DNA of 64,000 bases from an uncultured Prevotellaceae bacterium (GTDB lineage Bacteria; Bacteroidota; Bacteroidia; Bacteroidales; Muribaculaceae). The translations under genes and the position numbers were made by a program. The notes beneath the pieces are model-generated. The model had not been told where the DNA came from and ran no database searches. It saw nothing but the letters and a program-made list of their open reading frames with translations. Below are positions 39,801 through 47,794 of this stretch, in pieces. Position 1 is the stretch's first letter; each line of letters opens with the position of its first letter. The stretch covers positions 1-64,000 of the forward strand of contig ONKU01000005.1 in the NCBI GenBank assembly GCA_900318535.1. Reading direction: 5' to 3'.

Positions 39801-41285
39801 CTATTGTTCAGATATTTCATCGGTGGTCGTCGGCTGGGTAGCAATGCGCTTGATTTTCCAGCCGATGGCTGCAATAAGCATTGACATCAACGGACTCAGG
39901 TAGTTGAAGAAGCAATATGGCAGATAGGTGAGCGTGGGCACTCCAAGCACCGTCGCCTGAGTCATGCCGCAGGTGTTCCAGGGTATCAGAACCGAAGTGA
40001 CCGTGGCAGCGTCTTCGGTGGTTCGGCTCAATAGTCGTGCCTCATAGCCCTCTTGACGGTAAACGTCGCGGAACATGTCGGCAGTAAGAACGATACTGAT
40101 GAACTGGTCGCCAGTCGTAATGTTCAGGAAAATACCTGAGCAGACTGTCGATGACACAAGCGTGAAACGCGAGCGCACCCAACGGATGATGACACGCGTG
40201 ATGCTTGCGATCATGCCGCTGGCCACCATAGCCGAACCAAAGCACATCGCACAGATGATCAGCCAAATGGTATTCAACATGCCACTCATGCCTCCTGTCG
40301 ATACCAGGTTATTGAGAGCCGCCGACCCCGTTTCGATGGCTGTTGAGCCATAATAGGTGATAGCCAATCCTTTGGCCATTGCTGCGGCTTGGCTCAATGA
40401 CGCGTCATTGGCTATTTGACACAGGATGTGGGGTTGGAGAATGAGGGCTGTTATACCTGCCAGAATAGAGGAAATGAAAAGCACGATACAGGAGGGTACC
40501 TGACGAGCGATGAGCACTCCCGTGACGACAGGTACCAGCAATGTCCAAGCCGAGATGTTGAATGTGGACGAGAGGCCATCGGTGTACTCTTCGATGTGTA
40601 GAGCACCGCTACTGTTCAATCCCAATCCGGCAATGAAGAAGATGATCAACGTGATGGTGATGGTAGGCACCGTCGTGTACATCATGTAACGGATGTGCTT
40701 GAAGATATCCACTCTTGCTGCCGATGATGCCAGAATCGTCGTATCGCTCAACGGAGACATCTTGTCACCGAAGTAGGCTCCTGAAATGATGGCTCCCGCG
40801 GTCCATGCTTCGCTTATTCCTAGTGCCTGGCCAATACCCAACAGAGCCACTCCAATAGTTGCAATCGTTGTCCATGAACTGCCCGAGAGCAGCGAAATCA
40901 AAGCACAGATGATGCAGGCACTTACGAGAAAGAAACTGGGCGAAAGGATCTGCACACCATAATATATAAGCGTGGGAACAACTCCACTGATCATCCACGA
41001 TCCCGCCAGCATACCCACCGAGAGCAGAATGAGCAATGTGATGAAGATGCCGCCCATTGTCTTGTTCAGCTGTTCCTCAAATGCCCGCCATGGCACATGA
41101 TAAAATGCGGTGGAGATCAATACACAGACGGCCATGCCCAATATCAAGGCGATCTGGCTTCCACCACTTAACGAATCACTACCAAACAAGGCAATGACAA
41201 CAGCCAGCAGTGCGATAAGCACAACTACCGGTATAAGCGACACTAGGGGGTGCGGCTTGGGGGTATTATTCATATTTGGGCTCAT
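39801..41285 (-). CDS. nhaC: Na+/H+ antiporter NhaC family
   Basis: 494 aa inner-membrane protein with 11-13 hydrophobic segments. It shows the family start region PHPLVSLIPVVVLIALL and conserved inner stretches such as SGSSWTTIATIGVALLGIG and SGAYFGDKMSPLSDTTILAS, plus PWNTCG near the C-terminus. Members exchange Na+ for H+, and some swap malate and lactate with ions. ATG at 41285 lies 8 nt from its -7 box, giving a near-leaderless transcript; an ATG 4 codons in is possible. Not part of an operon here. The ion or substrate cannot be fixed from sequence. Confidence 0.88.
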   Translation of the reverse strand: MSPNMNNTPKPHPLVSLIPVVVLIALLAVVIALFGSDSLSGGSQIALILGMAVCVLISTAFYHVPWRAFEEQLNKTMGGIFITLLILLSVGMLAGSWMISGVVPTLIYYGVQILSPSFFLVSACIICALISLLSGSSWTTIATIGVALLGIGQALGISEAWTAGAIISGAYFGDKMSPLSDTTILASSAARVDIFKHIRYMMYTTVPTITITLIIFFIAGLGLNSSGALHIEEYTDGLSSTFNISAWTLLVPVVTGVLIARQVPSCIVLFISSILAGITALILQPHILCQIANDASLSQAAAMAKGLAITYYGSTAIETGSAALNNLVSTGGMSGMLNTIWLIICAMCFGSAMVASGMIASITRVIIRWVRSRFTLVSSTVCSGIFLNITTGDQFISIVLTADMFRDVYRQEGYEARLLSRTTEDAATVTSVLIPWNTCGMTQATVLGVPTLTYLPYCFFNYLSPLMSMLIAAIGWKIKRIATQPTTTDEISEQ

Positions 41286-41293
41286 TTAGAGTG

Positions 41294-41301
41294 CAAACCT
41301 A
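41294..41301 (-). promoter_or_regulatory. -7 promoter box of nhaC
   Basis: TAGGTTTG on the minus strand, 8 nt before the ATG, matches TAnnTTTG. Confidence 0.65.
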
Positions 41302-41381
41302 CATAAAAAAATGCAAAGTGCGGCTAGAACTGGGCACAAAATCCGGAATTTGCCTTAAAAATCCAATTTTTCATTCCATTG

Positions 41382-41413
41382 TTTGCTCTTTGAAAAATAA
41401 TTGCTTATTTTTG
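41382..41413 (+). promoter_or_regulatory. Full -33/-7 promoter of the secreted protein gene at 41480
   Basis: TTTG (41382-41385), exactly 20 nt, then TATTTTTG (41406-41413): a perfect match to the Bacteroidetes consensus. The leader is about 60 nt. Confidence 0.8.
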
Positions 41414-41479
41414 CGTCATCATCCAACGGTGGAATCTGTAGCATAATGCTTTAATTATCATATTTATAAACTCTTTTAA

Positions 41480-42337
41480 ATGATTGGCAAAATGAAAAAA
41501 CTTTACATGATTTTGGCAGCAATCGCTGCAATGACCTTTACCGCTCAGGCTAACGACGTATGCACTGGTGTCGTTGAGATTGGTGATTTTGACAACGCCA
41601 CCGAGTTCTACAACGGCTCTTACTTTGACATGGCTCCCACCAACTTCTATCTGGCTCATACCGGTGCCCAGATGATTTACACTGCAGACGATTTGGGAAA
41701 TCTCGAGCACGATGTGTGCATCACTACGCTGTCGTTCAAGTTCATGAACAACGACTCCTATGAGGACATCACCCGTGACGTGAAACTCTACCTGCAGGAG
41801 ACTGATGCTAACCAATTTGAGGTTGTGGAAGGTGTGAAACAGTTCTACCCCTTTGACAATCTTGTACTGGAAGAGGAGCAGGTGTATGAGATGCTCAACT
41901 TCCTGTATGAGGACCATGAGCTGGTTCTGGACCTGAGTGATGCACCCTTCGCATTGACCAAGGGCAAGGGTCTGCTTGTCACTGTTGTCTTTGACGCACA
42001 GGATGACGAGAACTGCACTTGGGGCAGCGACTATGCTCCCTTCTACACCTCAGGCGTTCGTGGCCAGGCTATGGTGTACACCGACAACTGGACCAGCTTC
42101 CTGGACTATGAGGAATTCCCCGATGCTTCGGCCATTAACGGCTGCGGCACCAATGTAGAACTGCCCGTTACCCGAATCAACTACTTCTATGAGGACATTC
42201 CCTCGGCCGTAGAGGAGATCGAGACTGCAAAGGCTCAGGATGGAGCTTACTACAACCTCATGGGTCAGAAGTTTAATGGCAACAATCTGCCCGCTGGCAT
42301 CTACATCCACAACGGCAAGAAAGTCATCATCAAGTAA
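41480..42337 (+). CDS. Secreted protein with type IX-like C-terminal tail
   Basis: 285 aa. A signal peptide (about 5-24, KKLYMILAAIAAMTFTAQA) leads into an acidic beta-rich domain without a motif I recognise. The last 35 residues, containing AYYNLMGQKFNG and AGIYIHNGKKVIIK, match the sorting-like tail common on secreted Prevotella and Muribaculaceae proteins (YYNLxGQ ... GIYIxNGKKVxIK). It has a full consensus promoter and a strong terminator, so it is expressed alone, probably highly. Surface or outer-membrane destination inferred; function unknown. A second ATG lies 4 codons in. Confidence 0.75.
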   Translation: MIGKMKKLYMILAAIAAMTFTAQANDVCTGVVEIGDFDNATEFYNGSYFDMAPTNFYLAHTGAQMIYTADDLGNLEHDVCITTLSFKFMNNDSYEDITRDVKLYLQETDANQFEVVEGVKQFYPFDNLVLEEEQVYEMLNFLYEDHELVLDLSDAPFALTKGKGLLVTVVFDAQDDENCTWGSDYAPFYTSGVRGQAMVYTDNWTSFLDYEEFPDASAINGCGTNVELPVTRINYFYEDIPSAVEEIETAKAQDGAYYNLMGQKFNGNNLPAGIYIHNGKKVIIK

Positions 42338-42361
42338 GTATTACACTTGTACGCAAAATCA

Positions 42362-42394
42362 AGCGCCACGTCCCGAGCGGAACGTGGCGCTTTC
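42362..42394 (+). terminator. Strong hairpin terminator between convergent genes
   Basis: AGCGCCACGT / ACGTGGCGCT perfect outer stem with an inner CCG/CGG pair, followed by TTCTGTTCTT. It sits between the secreted-protein stop and the nfnB stop and may serve both. Confidence 0.85.
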
Positions 42395-42415
42395 TGTTCT
42401 TGTGTCTTAGCAGTA

Positions 42416-43888
42416 TCAGCCAAGCAATGCGTTTGCCATGTTGAGGGCGGCACGACGGCCGTCGCCCATGGCCAGGATTACGGTTGCACCGCCACGCACG
42501 ATGTCACCACCGGCATAGAGGTCGCCAACCGATGACTGCATGGTCTCCTCGTTGACAACGATGGTGTTGCGCTTGCTGATGTCAAGACCGGGAATCGAGC
42601 GGGGCACAAGCTGGTTGGGCGAAACGCCAACGGCAACGATAACCAGGTCAACGGGAATTTCCTCGATAGCACCCTCTACGGGCACAGGGCTGCGACGGCC
42701 CGAAGCATCGGGTTCACCCAGTTCCATGCGCTGAACACGCATAGCCACTACGCGGCCCTTGTCATCACCAATGTACTCGATGGGGTTGTGCAGGGTCTTG
42801 AATTCGACACCTTCTTCCTTGGCGTGGCCAACCTCTTCACGACGGGCAGGCATCTCTTCCTCGCTACGGCGATAGATGAGGATAACGCGCTCGGTGCCCA
42901 TGCGCAATGCGGTACGGGTCGAGTCCATAGCGGTGTTACCGCCACCAATCACAGCGATGGTCTTGCCGCGCAGCACGGGGGTATCACCACCGCGGCCGGC
43001 TTCCATCAGGTTGATGCGGGTCAGGTACTCATTGCTCGACATGATGCCGTTGAGGTTCTCACCGGGAATGTTCATGAAGCGCGGGAAGCCGGCACCACTG
43101 CCGACAAACACGCCCTTGAAGCCCATCTCATGCAGGTCCTCATAGCTGATGGTCTTTCCAACGAGGCAGTCCTTGACGAACTCAACGCCCATCTTCCTCA
43201 AACCCTCGATCTCATAATCCACGATGTGGTTGGGCAGACGGAACTCGGGAATACCATACTTCAACACACCACCAATCTCGTGCAGTGCCTCGAAGACGGT
43301 CACGCTGAAACCCTTCTTAGCCATGTCGCCGGCAAACGACAGTCCCGAGGGACCACTACCGATAACGGCAACCTTGATGCCGTTGGCGGGAGCCATGGCG
43401 GGCACCTCCTGAGGCAGGTTGTCACGCTGCCAGTCGGCGGCAAAGCGCTCCAGGTAGCCGATAGCAACGGCGGGGTGGTTCATCTTGGTGTGGATGCAGC
43501 GAGACTCGCACTGCTTCTCCTGCGGGCATACGCGACCGCAAACTGCGGGCAGTGAGCTGGTCTCTTTAAGAGTAGCGGCAGCCTGACCAAACTCGCCACG
43601 CTCAATGTTCTTGATGAACTTGGGAATATTGATGTTCACGGGGCAACCGGTCACACACTGGGGATTGGCACAATCCAGACAGCGGCTGGCCTCTACTACA
43701 GCCTGCTCGGCGGTAATGCCCTGGTTTACTTCTTCATTGCAGGTGATGCGGTACTTGGGATCAAGCTGCGGCATCTCCACGCGGGGGATAGCGGTGCGCT
43801 CCTTGGGAGTCTTTGAGTTACGCAAGTCAATGCGCCATTGTTCGTTACGCGAATCCATATTGTTCTGTTCCATTTCGGTAAATGTCAA
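42416..43888 (-). CDS. nfnB: NfnB-type large subunit (GltD-like), annotated elsewhere as glutamate synthase small chain
   Basis: 490 aa, cytoplasmic. The N-terminal Fe-S domain has CLDCANPQCVTGCPVNINIP and CGRVCPQEKQCESRC; the FAD domain has VIGSGPSGLSFA, and the NADPH domain has VIGGGNTAMDSTRTALRMG. Alone this is GltD-like, but the gene directly downstream of an NfnA homologue points to NfnAB, the electron-bifurcating NADH-dependent ferredoxin:NADP oxidoreductase. No large GltB is present. It lies 18 nt after nfnA and is third in the fprA-nfnA-nfnB operon. The start is either 43888 or an in-frame ATG at 43873. Confidence 0.87.
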   Translation of the reverse strand: MTFTEMEQNNMDSRNEQWRIDLRNSKTPKERTAIPRVEMPQLDPKYRITCNEEVNQGITAEQAVVEASRCLDCANPQCVTGCPVNINIPKFIKNIERGEFGQAAATLKETSSLPAVCGRVCPQEKQCESRCIHTKMNHPAVAIGYLERFAADWQRDNLPQEVPAMAPANGIKVAVIGSGPSGLSFAGDMAKKGFSVTVFEALHEIGGVLKYGIPEFRLPNHIVDYEIEGLRKMGVEFVKDCLVGKTISYEDLHEMGFKGVFVGSGAGFPRFMNIPGENLNGIMSSNEYLTRINLMEAGRGGDTPVLRGKTIAVIGGGNTAMDSTRTALRMGTERVILIYRRSEEEMPARREEVGHAKEEGVEFKTLHNPIEYIGDDKGRVVAMRVQRMELGEPDASGRRSPVPVEGAIEEIPVDLVIVAVGVSPNQLVPRSIPGLDISKRNTIVVNEETMQSSVGDLYAGGDIVRGGATVILAMGDGRRAALNMANALLG

Positions 43889-43906
43889 TTTTAATCATTA
43901 ATAGAA

Positions 43907-44689
43907 TCACTGCGCACCTTTCAAGCGCATCATCAACTCGTCAAAATCAATCTCATGGGCATTGAACTCGGGGCCCTCGACGCACACAAAGCGCGTCTTG
44001 CCACCCACAGTCACGCGGCAAGCGCCGCACATGCCGGTACCGTCAACCATGATAGCGTTGAGCGAAGCCTCGGTGGGCACCTCATACTTCTTGGTCAACA
44101 GGGCACAGAACTTCATCATGATGGCGGGACCGATGGTCACGCAGTAGTCCACATGCTCACGCTTGAGCACCTCTTCCATTCCCACGGTAACAACACCCTG
44201 GTTGCCATAGCTGCCGTCGTCGGTCATGATAATTACTTCGTCGCTGGAAGCACGCACTTCGTCCTCAAGGATGATAAGATCCTTGGTGCGGCCAGCCAGC
44301 ACGCTGATCACGCGGTTACCAGCCTCTTTCATGGCACGGATAATGGGGAGCAGGGGTGCGGTACCCACACCGCCACCGGCGCACAGCACGGTGCCATACT
44401 TCTCGATGTGAGTGGCCTGGCCCAGAGGACCAACCACGTCATGCAGACTTTCACCCGGTTCCAGGGCACAGATCTTGCGGGTGCTGTCACCCACACTCTG
44501 GATGACCAGCGTAATGGTGCCGGCCTTGGGGTCACTGTCAGCGATGGTCAAAGGAATGCGTTCACCTTTTTCACCGGCACGGACAATCACGAAATGTCCT
44601 GCGCGGCGCGACTTGGCGATGAGGGGAGCCTCAACGACAAGCTTGGTCACGTTAGCAGAAAACTGCTCTTTACTAACGATTTTGTTCAT
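43907..44689 (-). CDS. nfnA: NfnA-type FAD/2Fe-2S subunit
   Basis: 260 aa. Ferredoxin-NADP reductase-like fold with FAD and NAD parts (GPLGQATHIEKYG, LCAGGGVGTAPLLPI) and a C-terminal 2Fe-2S site with cysteines in MCGACRV and FVCVEGPEF. The same layout occurs in PyrK and SudB; the pairing with the GltD-like gene 18 nt downstream identifies NfnA. The complex couples NADH, ferredoxin and NADP+ reduction by flavin-based bifurcation. Preceded by fprA (50 nt gap). Confidence 0.87.
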   Translation of the reverse strand: MNKIVSKEQFSANVTKLVVEAPLIAKSRRAGHFVIVRAGEKGERIPLTIADSDPKAGTITLVIQSVGDSTRKICALEPGESLHDVVGPLGQATHIEKYGTVLCAGGGVGTAPLLPIIRAMKEAGNRVISVLAGRTKDLIILEDEVRASSDEVIIMTDDGSYGNQGVVTVGMEEVLKREHVDYCVTIGPAIMMKFCALLTKKYEVPTEASLNAIMVDGTGMCGACRVTVGGKTRFVCVEGPEFNAHEIDFDELMMRLKGAQ

Positions 44690-44739
44690 TGGTTTCTTGT
44701 CAGTTATTAGTTGATAGTAATTAGTTGTAATTCTTTTTA

Positions 44740-45927
44740 TTAGAGTGCAGCGGCAAACTCCTTGCCGAACTGGCGGCTCTGCTCAAGAGCATCCTGGTCG
44801 GGTACCCACAGGGTGCGGATGCCGTCGTTTACGGGTTCAATGCCAGCGGCCTTGAGATGCTCGGTAATGAGCTTGATGCCCTCGCCGCTCCAGCCGTAGC
44901 TGCCGAAGGCGGCACCTTTTTTCTTCTTCAGTTTCATGCCCTTGAGCATCTCGAGGATGCCTGCGATGGCATAGCTGTATCCATTGTTGATGGTGGGAGA
45001 TCCAACCAGTACGGCACGGGAGTGGAACACCTCGGTGAGGATGTCGTTTTTGTCGTTTTGGGCGGCATTGTACAGCTTTACCGTGGTCGTGGGTGACTGC
45101 TCGCGGATGCCGTCAGCGATGGCCTGAGCCATCAGGCGGGTGCTTTGCCACATCGTGTCATAAACGATGGTTACCTGGTCCTGCTGATAGGCATCGCTCC
45201 ATTGCTGGTATTTCTCGATTATCAGCCCGGGGTTGTTGCGCCAGATGATGCCATGGCTGGGGCAAATCATCTTCACGGGCAGATTCATCGCCAGAATTTC
45301 CTTCACCTTGCGGGCCACAAGCGGGCTGAAGGGAGCGAGGATGTTGGCGTAATACTTCTCGGCCTCCTGCAGCACCTCGTCCATGCAAACCAGGTCGTCA
45401 TAGAGCGATTCGGTAGCAAAGTGCTGGCCGAAACCGTCGTTACTGAACAGGATTTCCTCACCGCTCAGGTAGCAGAACATCGTGTCAGGCCAGTGCAGCA
45501 TCGTTGCCTCGATAAAAGTCAGCGTGGTGTCGCCCAATTCCAGCGTGTCGCCGGTCTTGACGTTCACAAAGTTCCAGTCCTGGTGGTAATGGCCACGGAT
45601 GATGGCCTCACCCTTGGCGGTGCAGTAGATGGGCGTATCAGGGATTTCCCGCATCAGGTCCACGAGGGCTCCGCTGTGGTCAATCTCGTTGTGGCACATT
45701 ACGATATAGTCAATCTTATCGAGGTCGATTTCCTGTTTAAGATTCTTGATAAACTCACGGCTGTAGGGAAGCCATGCGGTGTCGATAAGCACCGTCTTTT
45801 GGTCACGAATCAAGTAGGAGTTGTAACTCGAGCCTCTATGCGTGGACAATTCATCGCCGTGGAATCTCTTCAGTTCCCAGTCCACTTTACCTACCCAAGT
45901 CACTCGGTCAGTCAGTTTCTTACCCAT
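44740..45927 (-). CDS. fprA: Flavodiiron protein (FprA-like O2/NO reductase)
   Basis: 395 aa. N-terminal metallo-beta-lactamase-like diiron domain with ligands in CHNEIDHSG, the MLHWPD loop, FSNDGFGQH and PSHG, then a C-terminal flavodoxin domain from about 255 (IVYDTMWQSTRLMAQAIADG, where FMN binds). Reduces O2 to water or NO to N2O, protecting anaerobes. First gene of the operon with nfnA-nfnB, which could supply electrons or rebalance cofactors during oxygen stress (inference). A -7 box lies 39 nt upstream. Confidence 0.92.
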   Translation of the reverse strand: MGKKLTDRVTWVGKVDWELKRFHGDELSTHRGSSYNSYLIRDQKTVLIDTAWLPYSREFIKNLKQEIDLDKIDYIVMCHNEIDHSGALVDLMREIPDTPIYCTAKGEAIIRGHYHQDWNFVNVKTGDTLELGDTTLTFIEATMLHWPDTMFCYLSGEEILFSNDGFGQHFATESLYDDLVCMDEVLQEAEKYYANILAPFSPLVARKVKEILAMNLPVKMICPSHGIIWRNNPGLIIEKYQQWSDAYQQDQVTIVYDTMWQSTRLMAQAIADGIREQSPTTTVKLYNAAQNDKNDILTEVFHSRAVLVGSPTINNGYSYAIAGILEMLKGMKLKKKKGAAFGSYGWSGEGIKLITEHLKAAGIEPVNDGIRTLWVPDQDALEQSRQFGKEFAAAL

Positions 45928-45966
45928 TTTGTGTTATATCATTAGTCGGTTAATAGTTTCAAACTG

Positions 45967-45974
45967 CAAAATTA
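45967..45974 (-). promoter_or_regulatory. -7 promoter box of the fprA-nfnAB operon
   Basis: TAATTTTG on the minus strand, matching TAnnTTTG. Confidence 0.6.
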
Positions 45975-46033
45975 CACATTATTTCTTATCCGAGCCCTAA
46001 TCCACATTAGTTTTTAAATAAAACTAATCTGCC

Positions 46034-47689
46034 TCAGTCCTTATCCTCATCATCGGATATCAGACTCTTGGCACGATAGGTCCAGTTGTATAGTTTGTAA
46101 ATCTCCGCCAATCGGGGTAATCTTGCCTTGAAATCAAGATAATCCTTGTCTTGCGGTTCAAGCCACAGCACCTCGGCTAGGGCAGCCATGCGCGGGAGCA
46201 CTTGATACTGGACTTGTGGCTCACAAGTGATGTATTCGGTCCAAACATTGGCTTGGGCTCCCAGGATGTGTTGACGCTTGTTGGCAGGCAGTTTTTCGGC
46301 AACGGGCTCAAAATCATACACCTTCTTCAACGTATTGCAGCCACCGAAGGCCAACGGCTCATTCCATGTACTGCTGGTCTGATAGTAGTCAAAATACAAT
46401 GGGTCAACGGGTGTCATGACCACATCATGACCGAGTTGTGCGCCTTGGGCTCCGGGCTCAGCTCCACGCCAAGACATGATGTTTGCCGTGGTATCCACAT
46501 CGCAGCCCAGCAGTTCGTCCCAGCCGATAATACGCTTGCCAAAAGCGCTCAGGTATTGTTGAACATGAGCTGTAAGATAGCCCTGCAGCCTGGCCTCGGC
46601 ACTTTGCTTGCCTTTGGCCTTGATGCCCAGCACTTTAATGCGCTGTTTGCAAAGGGGGCACTGCTCCCAACGCACTCTGGGTGACTCATCGCCGCCGATG
46701 TGAATCATCTCGCCCGGAAACAGTTGAGCGACCTCGGCCAGCACGTCTTCAATAAACCGAAAGGTGTTATCCTTACCCAGGCAAAGGATGTCGTCGGTCA
46801 CGCCCCAACGCTGCCACACCTCGTAGGGGCCGCCCGTGCAACCCAGTTCAGGGTATGCGGCCATGGCAGCCACCATGTGTCCTGGCATGTCAATTTCGGG
46901 GATGATGGTGATGTAACGGTCGGCTGCATATTGCACGATCTCGCGGATTTCCTCCTGACTGTAATAGCCACCGTAACGGATGCCGTCGTTGACGGGTGAG
47001 TTGTGGCCCAGCGTGGTACCGTCACGCCAAGCGCCCACCTCGGTCAAGCGCGGATATTTCTTGATTTCGATGCGCCATCCCTGGTCATCGGTCAGGTGCC
47101 AGTGCATGCGGTTCATGCCATGCAGGGCCAAGATGTCGATATAGCGTTTAACAGCCTCGGTGCTGAAGAAATGCCTTACGCAGTCCAGATGCATACCACG
47201 ATAGCCAAAACGAGGTTGGCCTTCGATCTGTGCAGCAGGCAGATAGACAGTGAGAGAATTACCCACAGGTAAGGACTTGCGCAGCACCTGTATGCCCTGG
47301 AAAACACCCTCGGGTGTCTTGCCTGTGATTTCCACGCCTTTGGCAGTAACCGTGATGCGGTAACCCTCTTCATGAGTCATTTTACCGTTCAACAGCAAGG
47401 TAATGTTATCGGCATAGTCACGGGAATTGCGAGTGGGACGGATGCTCAGGTGCATGCCCGTCATCTCTTCAATATATTGGCTCAAAAACAAGGCATTGCG
47501 TTCCATGTCACTGTTACCGGTCGGGTAATTGATGAGCCGCTGAGGCGTCAGTGAGAAATCGGAACTCTTGATGCCGTTGATAGCGTCGGGCAACGGAATC
47601 ACCCGATAGTCGGCACGGGGCGTCTGAGCCATGCCGGCAGCAGTGACAGCAAGCCATGTGGCAATGATGAGCAGGAGTTTTTTAATCAT
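46034..47689 (-). CDS. Secreted GH20 beta-N-acetylhexosaminidase
   Basis: 551 aa. Removes terminal beta-GlcNAc or GalNAc from glycans. A signal peptide (about 1-21) precedes the GH20b alpha/beta domain (about 25-145) and the catalytic barrel, with RGMHLDCVRHFF, MHWHLTDDQGWRIEIK, IPEIDMPGHM and the catalytic Asp-Glu pair in HIGGDESPR. The enzyme uses substrate-assisted catalysis. Its -7 box lies 26 nt upstream (47716-47723). Divergent from the DUF5686 gene. It may act on host mucin together with the fucosidase 10 kb away. Confidence 0.94.
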   Translation of the reverse strand: MIKKLLLIIATWLAVTAAGMAQTPRADYRVIPLPDAINGIKSSDFSLTPQRLINYPTGNSDMERNALFLSQYIEEMTGMHLSIRPTRNSRDYADNITLLLNGKMTHEEGYRITVTAKGVEITGKTPEGVFQGIQVLRKSLPVGNSLTVYLPAAQIEGQPRFGYRGMHLDCVRHFFSTEAVKRYIDILALHGMNRMHWHLTDDQGWRIEIKKYPRLTEVGAWRDGTTLGHNSPVNDGIRYGGYYSQEEIREIVQYAADRYITIIPEIDMPGHMVAAMAAYPELGCTGGPYEVWQRWGVTDDILCLGKDNTFRFIEDVLAEVAQLFPGEMIHIGGDESPRVRWEQCPLCKQRIKVLGIKAKGKQSAEARLQGYLTAHVQQYLSAFGKRIIGWDELLGCDVDTTANIMSWRGAEPGAQGAQLGHDVVMTPVDPLYFDYYQTSSTWNEPLAFGGCNTLKKVYDFEPVAEKLPANKRQHILGAQANVWTEYITCEPQVQYQVLPRMAALAEVLWLEPQDKDYLDFKARLPRLAEIYKLYNWTYRAKSLISDDEDKD

Positions 47690-47715
47690 GTTATTGTATT
47701 ATTGTTAGTTTGCGG

Positions 47716-47723
47716 CAAATTTA
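47716..47723 (-). promoter_or_regulatory. -7 promoter box of the GH20 gene
   Basis: TAAATTTG on the minus strand, 26 nt before the ATG. Confidence 0.6.
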
Positions 47724-47767
47724 CGACTATTTGTCCGATAGCCAATCATCAAAAAGCAAAAAAGCAG

Positions 47768-47775
47768 TATCTTTG
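47768..47775 (+). promoter_or_regulatory. -7 promoter box of the DUF5686 gene
   Basis: TATCTTTG. It lies inside the long open frame that begins at 47702, so the translation start must be downstream of it. Confidence 0.65.
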
Positions 47776-47794
47776 CCGCACGATTAGACTGTTT

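Noticed and set aside
42416-43888. Glutamate synthase small subunit (gltD)
   Set aside because: No gltB nearby, and the NfnA homologue directly upstream in the operon makes NfnB the better call.
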